Of a stretch of 48,396 nt of DNA, positions 24,652 to 33,522 are shown in pieces. The number at the start of each line of letters is the position of its first letter. The stretch's first letter is position 1. The DNA comes from Desulfoprunum benzoelyticum (GTDB lineage: Bacteria > Desulfobacterota > Desulfobulbia > Desulfobulbales > Desulfocapsaceae): assembly GCF_014201505.1 (NCBI RefSeq), contig NZ_JACHEO010000023.1, forward strand, positions 1-48,396, read 5' to 3'. The position numbers were made by a program, and so were the translations under genes. Under the pieces are notes generated by a model. The model was not told the origin of the DNA, did not search any database, and was given only the letters and a program-made list of their open reading frames with translations.

Positions 24652-25410
24652 ATGAAGAGAAGAACCATGCTGTTTGCTGTAATCGTGGCCGTCTGTTTTC
24701 TGGCAACCGGTCTCGCCCGTGCCGGTGAGATCAATCTGTCGGCTGCGGCCAGCACCAAGGATGCGATGATGGAGATCATCAGGGGGTTCGGAAGGGTGCA
24801 GCCGGACGCCAGGATCCGGACCAATTTCGGGGCCTCCGGAGCCCTGGCCAAACAGACGGTGCAGGGGGCGCCGACGGATATCTTTCTCTCCGCCAACGCC
24901 AAATGGTTGGACCATGTGGTCAAGGAAGGCAAGGCGGAGGGCAAGAGCAGGGGCGTGTTGGCTTCGAACAGGCTGGTCTTTGTCGGCAGAAAAGGTGTTG
25001 CGGTCACATCACTGACCGACCTCAATGGCCTGCAGCGGATCGCCCTCGGCACCCCGGCCAGTGTTCCGGCCGGCCAGTATGCCGAACAGGCGATGCGCAC
25101 GGCCGGAGTCTACGAAGATCTGCACAGGGCACATAAACTGGTGATGGCCCAGGATGTCCGCCAGGCGCTGCTCTATGCCGATCGTGGCGAGGTCGATGGG
25201 GCATTCGTCTACCGGACCGATGCCCTGCTGGCCAAAGAGGCGACGATCCTGTTCGAGGTCCCGGATGATCTCTACGATCGTGTGGCCTATCCGATGGTCA
25301 TGACCACCGCCGGTGCAGCCAAGGCCGAGGTCAGGGCGTTCTACAGCTATCTTGCCGGTCCGGAAGCCCTTGAAATATTGAAAAAATTCGGGTTTGTGAC
25401 AGTTCAATAG
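24652..25410 (+). CDS. modA: Molybdate ABC transporter, substrate-binding protein ModA
   Basis: A 252-residue secreted protein with a 25-residue signal peptide (cut near ARAG). The mature N-terminus INLSAAASTKDAMMEI carries the ModA AAxS oxyanion-binding motif. NFGASGALAKQ, TDIFLSANAKW and the C-terminal YLAGPEALEILKKFGF are family-typical. It binds periplasmic molybdate (or tungstate) and feeds ModBC. It begins 52 bp after modE, in the same operon. Confidence 0.95.
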   Translation: MKRRTMLFAVIVAVCFLATGLARAGEINLSAAASTKDAMMEIIRGFGRVQPDARIRTNFGASGALAKQTVQGAPTDIFLSANAKWLDHVVKEGKAEGKSRGVLASNRLVFVGRKGVAVTSLTDLNGLQRIALGTPASVPAGQYAEQAMRTAGVYEDLHRAHKLVMAQDVRQALLYADRGEVDGAFVYRTDALLAKEATILFEVPDDLYDRVAYPMVMTTAGAAKAEVRAFYSYLAGPEALEILKKFGFVTVQ

Positions 25411-25537
25411 GTCCTCCGCGCCGTAACCGGCCGTACGGCGTCGCCTCCAACCGTCAGGGATGACGCCGTCACCGGCAGTGCAGCCTTATCACCGGCGTTT
25501 TTTCCCAGCTCAAGCCGGGTTATTTATCTTGCGATAC

Positions 25538-26227
25538 ATGGATACATTTCTGACCCTTACGGCCCAGGATACCGCTGCCGTCTGGCTGTCCATCAAGGTG
25601 GCCTGCGGCGCCACCCTGATCGCCACCCCTCTGGGTTTCGCCACCGCCCATTTTCTGGTCTTTTCCAAGATGCCGGCAAAGTCGCTGATCGAGGGACTGA
25701 TCAACCTGCCGCTCGTGCTGCCGCCGGTCGTCGTCGGTTATCTGCTGCTCCTGGTCTGCGGCCAGGCTGGATTACTCGGGCCGCTGCTGCGGTCGGTCGA
25801 TATCCGCATCATCTTCACCCTGAGCGGGGCGATCCTCGCCTCGGCGGTGGTCGGCTTTCCCCTGATGGTCCGGGCGATCCGCATCGGCATGGAGGCGATC
25901 GACGACAATTGCCTGATGGCGGCGCGGACCCTGGGGGCCGGTCGGTGGGATGCCCTGGTCACCATCACCCTGCCCCTGTCGGGGCGGGCGGTCCTGGCCG
26001 GCATGACCCTGATGTTCGCCCGCAGCCTCGGCGAATTCGGGGCGACGATCATCCTCGCCGGCAACATCCCCGGCGTGACCCAGACCATTCCTCTGGCGAT
26101 CTACGAGTACACCAACACCCCCGGCGGCGATCGGGCCGCCCTCAACCTCTGCCTGGTGTCGATCGCCCTGTCGTTTGCCATCCTGCTGCTGAGCGAGGCG
26201 CTCGGCCGCAGTCTGAAGAGGAGGTGA
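25538..26227 (+). CDS. modB: Molybdate ABC transporter, permease ModB
   Basis: A 229-residue inner-membrane permease with five predicted segments. LVLPPVVVGYLLL is the typical ModB proline-rich helix, and AARTLGAGRWDALVTITLPL is the EAA coupling loop, followed by SLGEFGATIILAGN. I chose ATG 25538 (MDTFLTLT), which gives the usual length; the frame is open for 26 residues upstream, with no better ribosome site. It ends 4 bp before modC. Confidence 0.92.
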   Translation: MDTFLTLTAQDTAAVWLSIKVACGATLIATPLGFATAHFLVFSKMPAKSLIEGLINLPLVLPPVVVGYLLLLVCGQAGLLGPLLRSVDIRIIFTLSGAILASAVVGFPLMVRAIRIGMEAIDDNCLMAARTLGAGRWDALVTITLPLSGRAVLAGMTLMFARSLGEFGATIILAGNIPGVTQTIPLAIYEYTNTPGGDRAALNLCLVSIALSFAILLLSEALGRSLKRR

Positions 26228-26231
26228 GGGG

Positions 26232-27287
26232 ATGGAACTCGAGGTCGATATCGAAAAACGGCTCGGGGCGTTTTGCTGCGCCGCCGCCTTCACCGTGCAT
26301 TCGCTGCGCTGCGGGGTGTTCGGGCCTTCCGGCAGCGGCAAATCGACCTTGATGAACCTGCTGGCCGGGCTGGTCGTTCCGGATCGGGGCAGGATCCGCC
26401 TCGCCGGGCACACGCTGTATGATGCCGAGGCAGGGATCAACCTCCCGCCGGAACAGCGGCGGATCGGGGTGGTGTTTCAGCATGCCCGCCTGTTCCCCCA
26501 CATGAACGTGCGGCGGAACCTGCTGTACGGCTGGCGACGGACCGATCCCGGCGATCGCCGGATCGAACCGGAGGCCTTGATAAAGGTCCTCAATCTCGGT
26601 CACCTCCTTCATCGCGGCGTCACCCGGCTGTCCGGCGGCGAGCGGCAGCGGGTGGCCCTCGGCCGCACCGTGCTGGCCTGTCCCCGGCTGATCCTGATGG
26701 ACGAGCCGCTGACCGGCCTCGACGAGGAACTGAAATACCAGATCATCCCCTATCTGCAGAGAGTCCTCGATCAATTCGCCATCCCGCTGCTCTTCATCAG
26801 CCATTCGCTGCGCGAGATGCGGTTGATGACCGACGAGGTCCTGGTCTTTCATGATGGCGCCCTGCAGGCGCAGGTGTCGACCGAGAGCCTGGCCCGCAGC
26901 GACATGGCCACGGCCGGCGGTGGCTATGTCAACATGCTGCATCTCGGCCCCCCGCGCCAGGTCGGCGATCTGTGGTGTTATCCCTGGGGAGAGACCGAAC
27001 TGGTCCTGACCGAAGGCGGCGGCGCCGGCGACAAATTTTTCGAGCTCGAGGCCAGGGACATCATTCTGCTCAAGGGCCGGCTTGCCGCCATCAGTGCCCG
27101 CAATCTTCTGACCTGCCGGGTGGTCGGCCTCTTCGGGGTCAACAACCGGGTCGGGGTCGAACTCGATTGCCGCGGCAACCGCCTGGTGGCCCAGATTGTT
27201 CAGGAATCGGTGTGCGAGATGGGACTCGCGGCGGGGGGCGAGGTCGTCGCCGCGATCAAGGCCTCGTCCTTTCGCCGGATTGTCTGA
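26232..27287 (+). CDS. modC: Molybdate ABC transporter, ATPase ModC
   Basis: A 351-residue ABC ATPase with Walker A GPSGSGKSTLMNLLAG, signature RLSGGERQRVALGRT and Walker B LILMDEPLTGLDEEL. The C-terminal ~70 residues are a Mop/TOBE domain (ISARNLLTCRVVGLFG, then VVAAIKASSFRRIV) that binds molybdate for feedback control. The length matches ModC. Together with ModA and ModB it completes a canonical high-affinity molybdate importer. Confidence 0.95.
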   Translation: MELEVDIEKRLGAFCCAAAFTVHSLRCGVFGPSGSGKSTLMNLLAGLVVPDRGRIRLAGHTLYDAEAGINLPPEQRRIGVVFQHARLFPHMNVRRNLLYGWRRTDPGDRRIEPEALIKVLNLGHLLHRGVTRLSGGERQRVALGRTVLACPRLILMDEPLTGLDEELKYQIIPYLQRVLDQFAIPLLFISHSLREMRLMTDEVLVFHDGALQAQVSTESLARSDMATAGGGYVNMLHLGPPRQVGDLWCYPWGETELVLTEGGGAGDKFFELEARDIILLKGRLAAISARNLLTCRVVGLFGVNNRVGVELDCRGNRLVAQIVQESVCEMGLAAGGEVVAAIKASSFRRIV

Positions 27288-27786
27288 AATGCCGGCGCCG
27301 TCACTTGCGGCCGGGCCTTCCCGGGACGGAGAGGTGACCGGCGCTTAGGGGCCGTTACGAAATAACCGTTACATTTTTCACCATTTCGTTACGGCCCCTT
27401 ATGCCGGAAAGGTATTTCTGCGTAACAGTTATTGTTTGACGACGGCTTTCCGGAAACCGTCTTCCGGCTCTTGCCGATCTTCGGAGAATTGTGTATGAAA
27501 ATACATCAACCATCCGAAGAGTCCGGTTTAATGTTGTGTCTGAAACTATCCTTCTGTATATCATTCTACCCTTCGTCGTCTTCCCAGGAATAGACGAATT
27601 CGCCTCTTGGGCGACCGTTCGCTGCAACCCGACGTTCGCCGGGCAGGATTTCCTGCACCGGTCGATGTGCTGCTGTCAAAACTCAACCACCCCCCCGGTC
27701 GCTCAACGCCACTGCCGGCGCCAACAGCCTTCTGGCTGCGAATAACAGCGTGAGGGGCTTTTTTTTCGCCATTCAGGACCTTGAAC
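27288..27786. promoter_or_regulatory. Control region upstream of the FAD/Fe-S oxidoreductase with inverted repeats
   Basis: These 499 bp hold no supported gene. A GC hairpin (27295-27345, GCGCCGTCAC with GGTGACCGGCGC) ends the mod operon. Next is a 17-bp inverted repeat with one mismatch at 27347-27363 and 27383-27399 (AGGGGCCGTTACGAAAT), with CGTTAC repeated at 27353, 27367 and 27387 and reversed at 27421. These may be binding sites for a regulator of the downstream gene. Confidence 0.5.
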
Positions 27787-30700
27787 ATGACCAAGAAAAA
27801 CTATCGCGAAATACCCTATAACTTCACCTCAGCCGACGACAAACTGATCATCAATCTTCTCTTTGGGGCGGAGGTGTGGGAGGATCTGGAAGAACTGCGC
27901 AGCCAGAGGATCACCGGGCGCTCGTCGCGGCTGGTAATGCGTTTCATGGGCGACCTGTTCATCCTGCGGCGCAACCCGTTCCTGTTTCAGGAGCTGATCG
28001 ATTCGCCTGACCGGCGGCAACGGTTTTTCGACACCGCCGAAGAGGATCTGGCGATCATCGAGGAGGCGGCGCGTATCGGGCGGGTCGGTTCGGAGCGCAG
28101 TTCCAAGGTGTTCAGGTTGGTGGCGACCTGTCGCCGGCGCTTCGCCGAGATCAAGCAGGAAATTCACGACGCCCCGGCGCTGCGCGTGCAGATGCAGAAA
28201 AAGCTGGGAGCGATCATCGGCGTTGAAAACGTCCGCTTCGATCCCTTCACCCTCATCAGCCACGCCACCGACGCCACCGACTGGCGCCTCTTTCTGCCGC
28301 TGGCGGTGCTGCGGCCCTCGGTCGAGGAGCAGGTGCCGCCGCTGATGCAGGCGGTGGCCGAACTGGGATTGAAAATCATCCCCCGCGGCGGCGGCACCGG
28401 CCTGACCGGCGGCAGCGTCCCGGTGACCAGCGACTGCGTCATCATCAACACCGAGAAGCTGACGAAAATTCATGACATCGTTTACTGGGATATGCCTCAT
28501 CTCGGTCCGGATGTACGGATTCCGACGCTGAAGGTCGAGGCCGGAGTCGTCACCTCCGACGCCATGGCCCACGCCGCAGGGGACAACCTGGTCTTCGCCA
28601 CCGACCCGACCAGCGCCTGGGCTTCGACCATTGGCGGCAACATCGCCGAAAATGCCGGCGGTAAGACTGCGGTGCTGTGGGGCACGGCGATCGACAACAT
28701 CCTGGCCTACACCATCGCCATGCCCGGCAACGGGCTGGTCACCGTGCGCCGGGTCAACCATCCGATGCGCAAGATTCTGCCCGACGATGCGGTCCATTTC
28801 CAGGTCCTCGATCACAACGGGCGGCTGCTCCGCGACGTCCATCTGACCGGGACCGATATCCGCAAGAAGGGGCTGTGGAAGGATATCACCAACAAGGCCC
28901 TGAAAGGGCTGCCGGGCTTCCAGAAAGAGGGCACTGACGGGATCATCACCTCCGGCGAGTTCGTGCTCCACCAGGCCTACGAGAAGAAGATGACCTACTG
29001 CCTGGAATTTTTCGGCGACGACATGGATGAGGCCAGCCGGGTCATCGTCGAGATCTCCGAGGAGTTCGTCAACCACGGCGAAGAGGCGCTGATGGCCCTC
29101 GAGCACTTTGACGAGGAGTATATCCGCGCCATCAAGTACAAATTCAAGGCGGCCCGGAGCGAACATCCGAAGGCGGTGCTGCTGATCGACATGGTCGGCC
29201 ACACCACCGCCCAGGTGCTGCGCGGCAAGGAGCGGTTGAAACAACTCCTGCTGCCGTACAGCAACACCGAGCTGTTCATCGCCCAGGATGCCGACGAGGC
29301 CGCCCGTTTCTGGCGCGACCGCAAGCGGCTCGGGGCCATCGCCGCCCGCACCAATGCCTTCAAACTCAACGAGGATATCGTCCTCCCCCTGCCGGCACTG
29401 GCCGAATTCGCCCGGTTCGTCGACGCCTACAACATCGACGAGGATATCCATAACAAGACCCAGTTCATCGAGCGGATCGTCGAGTACCTGCAGACCGCCG
29501 AACCCATCGAGGACCCGGACTGGCTCGAGGCGAAGATCCCCAAGGCCAACGACCTGTGCCGGGAGACCCTGGAGAAGCTGCAGCTCCGCAGTCGGGAGTC
29601 GATGCGGGACGCGATCGATATCAGAAAACTGCTGGCCGATCTGCTGGAGCTGCTGAGCGGCTACAGCAAGGTCAGCGGTGGTATCGAGAGCATCTACAGC
29701 GAGGTGCGGTCGAGGCGGATCATCATCGCCACCCACATGCACGCCGGCGACGGCAATATCCATGTCAACATCCCGGTCTTCTCCAACGACCGGGCGATGA
29801 TGAAGCGGGCCGAGAAGACCGCCGAAGATGTCATGGCCAAAGCGGTCGAACTGGGCGGAGTGGTGAGCGGCGAGCACGGGATCGGCATCACCAAGATGAA
29901 ATTTCTGGAACATTCCCGGCTGGAGGAGCTGCGCCGCTACCGGCAGGACGTCGATCCCCAGGGGATCATGAATCCAGGGATGCTCAACGATCCGGAAATC
30001 ATCGACAAGGTTTACACCCCGTCGTTCAACCTGCTCGAACTGGAGGCGAAGATCCTCCAGTATGGGTCGTTGGCCAAGCTGTCGTCGATGATCTCCAAGT
30101 GCATCCGCTGCGGCAAGTGCATGCCGGTGTGCTGCGTCTACCACCCGGGAAGCAATATCTTTTTCCATCCCCGCAACAAGAACATGGTCATCGGTTCGCT
30201 CATCGAGGCCCTGCTCTACGACATGCAGCGCACCCACCTGCCGCGCTTCAATCAGCTGAAAAACCTCGAGGAGATCGCCGACCACTGCACCCTGTGCCGC
30301 AAGTGCCTGGCCCCCTGCCCGGTCGATATCGACACTGCCGAGGTGTCGCTGCTCGAGCGGGAGATCCTCAGCGATCTCGGCTACAAGCACACCGCTCCGG
30401 CGACCCTGATGTCGCTGTATTACCTGAAGAACAGGAACCGCAGCTTCAACAAGGTCTTCCGCAAGGGGGTGCTGCAATGGGGCGGCGACCTGCAGCGCTG
30501 GGCGGCCCAGGCCTACAGGAAGGCGCCGCCGGCGATCACCGACCAGCGCTGGCGCTTTCTCAACATGTTCAAGTCGCCGATGATGCCGGCTTCGGCCACC
30601 AGCCTCGGCGCCCGGCTGCCGCACTATTCGGAGCGGGAAGCGCTGATGATCAACCCGGAGGGACCGGTCGGGAAGACCGTGTTTTATTTTCCCGGCTGCG

Positions 30701-31425
30701 GTTCGGAACGATTGTACGCCGACATCGCCACCGCCGCCATCTATCTGCTGGCCAAGAACAATATCCGGGTCATCATCCCGCCGCTGTCGCAATGCTGCGG
30801 TTTTCCGGCCAAGGCCAATGCCAGGAAGAAGATGGCATCGATCATCAGCCTGCGCGACACCATCATCCTGACCCAGATCCGGGACATGCTCGGCCATCTT
30901 GTGTTCGACGCCTTTCTCGTCAGCTGCGGCACCTGCCGCGAGTCCCTGCACGAAATGGGGGTCAGCGAGATATTCGACTGCCCGATGACCGACATCTCGC
31001 AATTCGTCATGGAAAACTCCAATGGTCAGTTCGGCTCCCGCCGCCAGGCAACGGTGCTGTACCACACTCCCTGCCATGACTCCTTCGATGGGGACGGACC
31101 GAGGCTTCTGGGGCAGTTGTACAAGGATGTGCGGAGTGTTCCCAACTGCTGCTCCGAAGCGGGGACCCTGGCCGTCTCGAGACCGGATATCTCCCATGCG
31201 ATGCTCGAGCGCAAACGCGAGTCCCTGGCCAGGGCCGGGGCCGGCAGCGAGGCGACGATCATCGCCACCAATTGCCCGTCCTGCCTTTCCGGCCTCGGGC
31301 GCAACCGGGAGATGGGGATCACCCCGCAGCACATGACGGTGGTCCTGGCCGAGGCCATCGGCGGACCTGACTGGATGAGTGAATTCGCGCGACTGGTGGA
31401 GGGGGCGGAAAAGGTGACGTTTTAG
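27787..31425 (+). CDS. Large FAD-linked oxidase/Fe-S/CCG fusion (DUF3683, glycolate or D-lactate oxidase-like)
   Basis: A 1212-residue cytoplasmic or membrane-associated oxidoreductase. Residues 1-110 match the DUF3683 N-terminal region. About 140-740 are a GlcD/Dld-type FAD domain (FAD loop IPRGGGTGLTGGSVPV; GGNIAENAGGK; HMHAGDGNIHVNIPV; GVVSGEHGIG). About 770-870 hold two [4Fe-4S] motifs (CIRCGKCMPVC, CTLCRKCLAPCPVD). The C-terminus has two CCG domains (SQCCGFPAKANARKK; TPCHDSF, NCCSEAGT) as in GlcF/HdrB/LutA. The fusion of D-2-hydroxyacid oxidase and Fe-S subunits suggests oxidation of D-lactate, glycolate or a related acid with electrons passed to quinone or another carrier. The substrate is not decided by sequence. 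ATG 27787 is preferred over a TTG two codons upstream. Confidence 0.88.
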   Translation: MTKKNYREIPYNFTSADDKLIINLLFGAEVWEDLEELRSQRITGRSSRLVMRFMGDLFILRRNPFLFQELIDSPDRRQRFFDTAEEDLAIIEEAARIGRVGSERSSKVFRLVATCRRRFAEIKQEIHDAPALRVQMQKKLGAIIGVENVRFDPFTLISHATDATDWRLFLPLAVLRPSVEEQVPPLMQAVAELGLKIIPRGGGTGLTGGSVPVTSDCVIINTEKLTKIHDIVYWDMPHLGPDVRIPTLKVEAGVVTSDAMAHAAGDNLVFATDPTSAWASTIGGNIAENAGGKTAVLWGTAIDNILAYTIAMPGNGLVTVRRVNHPMRKILPDDAVHFQVLDHNGRLLRDVHLTGTDIRKKGLWKDITNKALKGLPGFQKEGTDGIITSGEFVLHQAYEKKMTYCLEFFGDDMDEASRVIVEISEEFVNHGEEALMALEHFDEEYIRAIKYKFKAARSEHPKAVLLIDMVGHTTAQVLRGKERLKQLLLPYSNTELFIAQDADEAARFWRDRKRLGAIAARTNAFKLNEDIVLPLPALAEFARFVDAYNIDEDIHNKTQFIERIVEYLQTAEPIEDPDWLEAKIPKANDLCRETLEKLQLRSRESMRDAIDIRKLLADLLELLSGYSKVSGGIESIYSEVRSRRIIIATHMHAGDGNIHVNIPVFSNDRAMMKRAEKTAEDVMAKAVELGGVVSGEHGIGITKMKFLEHSRLEELRRYRQDVDPQGIMNPGMLNDPEIIDKVYTPSFNLLELEAKILQYGSLAKLSSMISKCIRCGKCMPVCCVYHPGSNIFFHPRNKNMVIGSLIEALLYDMQRTHLPRFNQLKNLEEIADHCTLCRKCLAPCPVDIDTAEVSLLEREILSDLGYKHTAPATLMSLYYLKNRNRSFNKVFRKGVLQWGGDLQRWAAQAYRKAPPAITDQRWRFLNMFKSPMMPASATSLGARLPHYSEREALMINPEGPVGKTVFYFPGCGSERLYADIATAAIYLLAKNNIRVIIPPLSQCCGFPAKANARKKMASIISLRDTIILTQIRDMLGHLVFDAFLVSCGTCRESLHEMGVSEIFDCPMTDISQFVMENSNGQFGSRRQATVLYHTPCHDSFDGDGPRLLGQLYKDVRSVPNCCSEAGTLAVSRPDISHAMLERKRESLARAGAGSEATIIATNCPSCLSGLGRNREMGITPQHMTVVLAEAIGGPDWMSEFARLVEGAEKVTF

Positions 31426-31479
31426 GGGGATCAACCCGTCTTTGGTAGCAGCCTTTTCCCCGGGTAACGGGAACCTGGC

Positions 31480-31510
31480 GGCGGGAAGGCTCTTTTGCCG
31501 CCTTCCCGCC
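31480..31510. terminator. Hairpin between convergent genes
   Basis: GGCGGGAAGG (31480-31489) pairs with CCTTCCCGCC (31501-31510) around an 11-nt loop. No T-run follows, but the position between converging genes fits a terminator. Confidence 0.5.
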
Positions 31511-31577
31511 CTCGATGCCGACGACGGCGCTGGGGCGACCGGTCGTGGCCGCCGCCGGTCGTCATGAGGGCAAGGGC

Positions 31578-31802
31578 CTACTGCCGATACCTGTCTCGGT
31601 CCCTGTATCGGTCGCCGCGGTAATAATCGCGGCTCCGGTGGTACCTGTCGCCCATGTAGTAACCGCCGTCCCGGTGGCGGCCGCCATCCCGGTACTGGAT
31701 GCCGTCGCGGTAGTAGCCGCCGTGATATCCGACCCAATGATGACAGCCTGCAAGGGAGACCAGCGACAGCACGAGAACAAGTCCCATTATGATTTTTTTC
31801 AT
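31578..31802 (-). CDS. Small Tyr/Arg-rich lipoprotein
   Basis: A 74-residue protein with a lipoprotein signal peptide (lipobox SLAGC, Cys at about residue 20) after a strong AAGGAGG site. The mature part is low-complexity, with repeated Y-R-D-G/R-D-R-Y units, so it is short, basic and aromatic. Such proteins are anchored in the envelope; no function is known. It is in the same direction as the gene at 31952-32353, which is also secreted and His/Tyr/Gly-rich, so the two may form an envelope-stress unit (inference). Confidence 0.7.
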   Translation of the reverse strand: MKKIIMGLVLVLSLVSLAGCHHWVGYHGGYYRDGIQYRDGGRHRDGGYYMGDRYHRSRDYYRGDRYRDRDRYRQ

Positions 31803-31951
31803 TGTTTCCTCCTTTCAAGGTGCCCTTTGCTGCTACAGGGTCGCCTGAGCTCGACAACGACGGATCGTCGTAGCTCCTGCAGCAACGTTCCTGGCCGCCT
31901 GGTAACGGTGTTTGTCGGCATACGGGTGTGAAAAGGATCCTGCCGACGCTG

Positions 31952-32353
31952 TCAATAGCAGGGAATCTGTATCCTCTGGGTGAGAGGGTAGGGGTATGAA
32001 ACCCAGACCCGACGGCCGTCATACTGGCTGATCTGCCACTCGCCGCTGACAACCCGGTCTTCGACGCAGATCTGGGGCTGGCGGACGACGACAGCCGGTG
32101 GATATGCCGCGGTCGGATATCCGTATCCAACTGTCGGCGGTGGTGTTGCCGCATGAATCAGTGCCGAACCAAGGAGAAGTCCTCCCATGACGCCGAAGGC
32201 GATGCCGACACCATTGTGGTGATGTCTCCCTCCATAGTAGCTGTGACTGTACCCACGGTCGTAATAATGGTGGCCGCCCCGGGCAAACGCCGTCGTCGTG
32301 CCTGCAACGCACAAAACCATCGCCAGTAGTGCAATTTTCTTTTTCATTTTCAT
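31952..32353 (-). CDS. Secreted His/Tyr/Gly-rich small protein
   Basis: A 133-residue protein with a Sec signal peptide (KKKIALLAMVLCVAGTTTAFA). A His/Tyr/Gly-rich stretch follows (RGGHHYYDRGYSHSYYGG), then a hydrophobic segment (IAFGVMGGLLLGSALIH), a Pro/Tyr linker and a C-terminal strand region (GEWQISQYDGRRVWVSYPYP). It resembles the many small YXWGQW-type or glycine-zipper-like envelope proteins of Proteobacteria, but I do not assign a family. The His cluster could bind metal. ATG 32353 has GGAG upstream; ATG 32347 is an alternative. Confidence 0.65.
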   Translation of the reverse strand: MKMKKKIALLAMVLCVAGTTTAFARGGHHYYDRGYSHSYYGGRHHHNGVGIAFGVMGGLLLGSALIHAATPPPTVGYGYPTAAYPPAVVVRQPQICVEDRVVSGEWQISQYDGRRVWVSYPYPLTQRIQIPCY

Positions 32354-32856
32354 CGCTCCGTTCCAGATTGTACAAAAAATTCCACGGTACATTCCCTAAT
32401 TCGATCTGCATCCCCTGTCGCGGCCCCATGCCTCCGATCCATCCTGATAGTTGTGTCGGCGCTGTTTCGATCGGGTATCGCGTCGAAATGTTGAATTGAA
32501 AAAGGGTTGGGATCGGAGGTGGCGCCGCTTGTCATGTCCCGGTGAATTGTCGCGACCGCCTTGAGGGATACCGTGCCCTGATTCAACTTTTACGTCCGAT
32601 TGCTGGAGATTGAAAGCGGACATCAGGGGGCATAGGGTCCGGAATGACCTCATGTCGGGTGTATGTCGGGCGCATGTCGGGTGCATGTCGGGTCGGTTTG
32701 TCACCGAAGAGGAGTGCGGCGGCGTCTCCGGGTTGATATCGTCGCGTTTGCCCGAAAGCGGATGCAGGACGGACGGGTTCCGGCCGGGGATAACCAGAGG
32801 CCGACGCAATCTGAAAAAGATTGTGCCGTCGACTTCGGCGGGGTCCTCCGGTGATG
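32354..32856. other. Intergenic region with a 44-bp tandem repeat
   Basis: I see no supported gene in these 503 bp. Long low-complexity frames exist on the minus strand but look like chance. A four-copy 11-bp repeat lies at 32651-32694. Confidence 0.5.
32651..32694 (+). repeat. Tandem repeat, 4 x 11 bp
   Basis: Four copies of CATGTCGGGTG with single-base changes (copy 2 TATGTCGGGCG, copy 4 ending TC). The period is 11, near one helical turn. Confidence 0.85.
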
Positions 32857-33522
32857 TCACGAAGAGGATGGTTCGTCCCGGTCGGAGTGAAGGTTTTTGA
32901 TCTGTTCAGCGTAACAATCGGGGCAGCAACCGTGGGAAATGCGCACCCCTTTGGTTCTGTTGAAATATTCTTCCAGACTGTACCAGCGGCCTTCTCCTTG
33001 TTTACCTTGCTGATCGTCACGAATTTTCTTGCAGTAACAGCACATCGGCAGAAATTCCTCATACAACGCGATTTTTCGCTGCATAGCCTGTTTCACGAGA
33101 CAGGTCGACATCCGGTACAGCAGTTCATCGGTATCACATGGCTTCTGCAGAAAATCGTCCGCCCCCAGGCGCAGGGCATCGATTGCCGACTCCATGACCC
33201 CGTTGCCTGTGAGGATAATCACAATGGCCATCGGACGCCGCTGTTTGGCAGCCTCCAGCACCTGCAGGCCATTGAGCCGGGGCATCACCAGGTCGGTGAT
33301 CACGATGTCATAGGCATTGGCATCGATCAGTGCAACCGCCTCCTCGCCATCGGCAGCTGTGGTCGCTGTGAGGCCGGCGATGGCCAGATCCCTGGCGAGA
33401 CTGTTGCGGATGATCGGTTCATCATCGACCACCAGCAACGATTTGTCTTTCAAGGACGCAATCGCTTCCATGAGCCCGAAACTGCCCTGCCGGTTTTTGG
33501 GGGGTGAGTTGAATTGTGCCAT
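32857..33522 (-). CDS. Response regulator with receiver domain and Cys-rich tail
   Basis: A 221-residue protein. Residues 27-140 are a CheY-like receiver: LLVVDDEPIIRNSL (acidic pocket), DIVITDLVMPRLNG (phospho-acceptor Asp), IILTGNG (Thr) and DDFLQKPCD (Lys). The C-terminal part has no DNA-binding or output enzyme domain but a small Cys motif seen in some stand-alone regulators: LPMCCYCKKIRDD, then GRWYSLEEYF and ISHGCCPDCY. No histidine kinase gene adjoins it, so the partner is unknown. The Cys pairs may bind zinc. Confidence 0.85.
   Translation of the reverse strand: MAQFNSPPKNRQGSFGLMEAIASLKDKSLLVVDDEPIIRNSLARDLAIAGLTATTAADGEEAVALIDANAYDIVITDLVMPRLNGLQVLEAAKQRRPMAIVIILTGNGVMESAIDALRLGADDFLQKPCDTDELLYRMSTCLVKQAMQRKIALYEEFLPMCCYCKKIRDDQQGKQGEGRWYSLEEYFNRTKGVRISHGCCPDCYAEQIKNLHSDRDEPSSS

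Noticed and set aside
27829..32154. A 1441-residue open frame on the minus strand
   Set aside because: It is a GC-rich antisense shadow of the FAD/Fe-S oxidoreductase, with no family motifs and crossing several real genes.
32396..32860. A 154-residue minus-strand frame overlapping the response regulator stop
   Set aside because: It is low-complexity, Arg/His/Pro-rich and spans the tandem repeat; a GTG start overlapping the upstream stop is not enough.
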